Shown here one piece after another: positions 33,301 through 33,348 of a DNA stretch of 33,348 nt. The stretch's first letter is position 1; each line of letters begins with the position of its first letter. Position numbers and translations under genes: made by a program. Under the pieces are notes generated by a model. That model was not told the origin of the DNA. It did not search any database and saw nothing but the letters and a program-made list of their open reading frames with translations. The DNA comes from Marivivens sp. (lineage in GTDB: Bacteria > Pseudomonadota > Alphaproteobacteria > Rhodobacterales > Rhodobacteraceae), in assembly GCA_023254495.1 (NCBI GenBank), contig JALRLK010000143.1, positions 1-33,348 of the forward strand, read 5' to 3'.

Positions 33301-33348
33301 AGAGGTAAAATCGCACCCGCAGATCGACAATAATGGAGCTTTTCTGGT

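Overview
The window looks like chromosomal DNA of a Rhodobacterales (Roseobacter/Rhodobacter-type) alphaproteobacterium. The basis is high GC, a split purS/purQ, DctB/DctD regulators, an RNase E with an acidic insertion, a DUF1476 F-ATPase inhibitor, DUF4169 beside fumC, Hint-domain proteins, a GAAC-N7-GAAC type LexA box, and stand-alone corrinoid and homocysteine methyltransferase subunits. Product names come from reading the translations against remembered families; no database search was possible.

Layout. 1-1.75 kb: start of a membrane-anchored protein (-), a GFA-family gene with an in-frame TGA (+), bioY (-) and a DUF6314 gene (-). 1.85-4.25 kb: purB joined out of frame to fumC, so that the purB 3' end and fumC 5' end are both missing, then DUF4169 and ribbon-helix-helix genes. 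4.2-8.4 kb: a possibly shortened unknown protein, ccdA and rne (all -). 8.4-12.6 kb: an untranslated stretch upstream of rne, then purQ-dctB-dctD reading leftward. 12.7-17 kb: a Hint pseudogene, a zinc alcohol dehydrogenase and a frameshifted EamA transporter lie between purQ and purS-purC. 17.2-23.1 kb: the F-ATPase zeta inhibitor, a frameshifted MprF-like gene, bmt, an internally deleted radical SAM gene behind a LexA box, a corrinoid protein and DUF1638. 23.1-28.1 kb: sufE, a lipoprotein, rnd, an intact Hint protein and purM-purN. 28.2-30.8 kb: tRNA(CAT), an EnvZ-type kinase, an MBL hydrolase and tRNA-Asn. 30.8 kb to the end: AT-rich DNA with one large secreted protein of unknown function, probably the edge of an island at tRNA-Asn.

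Function. Purine synthesis is well represented (purQ, purS, purC, purM, purN and the remains of purB). Bmt, the corrinoid protein and DUF1638 fit corrinoid-dependent methyl transfer to homocysteine; the pterin-binding subunit is not in the window. DctBD would sense C4-dicarboxylates, but this DctD has no GAFTGA loop.

The most striking feature is the number of broken genes: two large deletions (purB/fumC and the radical SAM gene), three frameshifts (Hint, EamA, MprF-like), two in-frame TGA codons (GFA, Hint) and one possible truncation, all among intact neighbours. This is either real decay or an assembly/sequencing problem, and raw reads would decide. The best candidates for new biology are the GFA TGA at a cysteine position with a hairpin just after it, the three-copy modular hairpin element, and the unknown 743-residue protein beside tRNA-Asn.
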